DNA of 5,552 bases, from positions 1 through 5,552 of the forward strand of contig JAQUTO010000059.1 of assembly GCA_028694305.1 (NCBI GenBank), written 5' to 3'. The notes below the pieces were generated by a model. It had not been told where the DNA came from, made no database searches, and worked only from the letters and a program-made list of their open reading frames with translations. Positions within the stretch are counted from its first letter, which is position 1, and every line of letters begins with the position of its first letter. The position numbers were made by a program, and so were the translations under genes. The DNA is from Bacilli bacterium (lineage in GTDB: Bacteria > Bacillota_I > Bacilli_A > RFN20 > UBA1709). Shown here one piece after another: positions 5,467-5,552 of the stretch.

Positions 5467-5552
5467 TTATTTACTTGGTTTTACGATAAATTTGTTACCT
5501 TGAACTGAGGTGACAATGATGACATCACCCTTATGAAGGGGACTAGCATCAC
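5467..5552 (-). CDS. NfeD-like protein, C-terminal 27 residues (cut by right edge)
   Basis: The leftward frame entering from the right edge ends at TAA (5469-5467). The visible tail, DASPLHKGDVIIV then TSVQGNKFIVKPSK, matches the end of the OB-fold domain of NfeD proteins, where a KGxxVxVxxxxGxxLxV pattern is typical. Its place directly upstream of an SPFH protein in the same operon supports this, since NfeD and SPFH genes are a well-known pair. Only the tail is visible, so length, membrane segments and any ClpP-class protease domain cannot be judged. Confidence 0.75.
   Translation of the reverse strand, partial: DASPLHKGDVIIVTSVQGNKFIVKPSK

Overview
The window comes from an AT-rich (roughly one-third G+C) bacterium with Gram-positive style signals: strong AGGAGG-type ribosome binding sites, near-consensus sigma-A promoters with 16-17 bp spacers, and hairpin-plus-T-tract terminators. 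The protein families (a YutG-type phosphatidylglycerophosphatase, a CdaA diadenylate cyclase, a UgtP/MGDG-synthase-like glycolipid glycosyltransferase) fit a low-GC member of the Bacillota/Bacilli, possibly one of the lineages related to Mollicutes or Erysipelotrichia. The lineage is inferred from gene content and composition only. UGA behaves as a stop and UGG encodes Trp, so the Mycoplasma code is not used.

Layout. Positions 1-1535, leftward: a GT28/MGDG-synthase-type glycosyltransferase overlaps by 14 bp the start of glf (UDP-galactopyranose mutase), which is cut by the left edge. This pair has its own promoter (-35 at 1587-1592, -10 at 1564-1569). Positions 1596-1742, leftward: a complete tRNA-Val(GAC) with encoded CCA, its own promoter and a terminator. 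Positions 1763-3095, rightward: a two-gene unit, pgpA-like then cdaA, with a promoter upstream and a probable terminator after it. Positions 3105-4562, rightward: a single-gene unit encoding a DUF234-type AAA+/STAND ATPase with a C-terminal PD-(D/E)XK-like domain. Its promoter overlaps a dyad-symmetric element and it ends in a bidirectional terminator. Positions 4568-5552, leftward: an SPFH/band-7 protein of the QmcA/stomatin type, preceded by the C-terminal end of an NfeD-like protein cut by the right edge.

How the genes relate. Apart from the tRNA and the ATPase, every gene is tied to the membrane: glycolipid synthesis and Galf precursor supply, the last step of phosphatidylglycerol synthesis, membrane-bound c-di-AMP synthesis, and an NfeD/SPFH membrane-microdomain pair. 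The ATPase is the accessory-looking gene. It is transcriptionally self-contained, belongs to a poorly understood family, and sits between core genes. The most notable points are this ATPase and its possible operator, the placement of cdaA beside pgpA instead of cdaR/glmM, and the glf/glycosyltransferase coupling, which may point to a galactofuranosyl surface glycolipid. There is no CRISPR array, insertion sequence or clear phage gene. The longest gene-free stretch is 136 bp.
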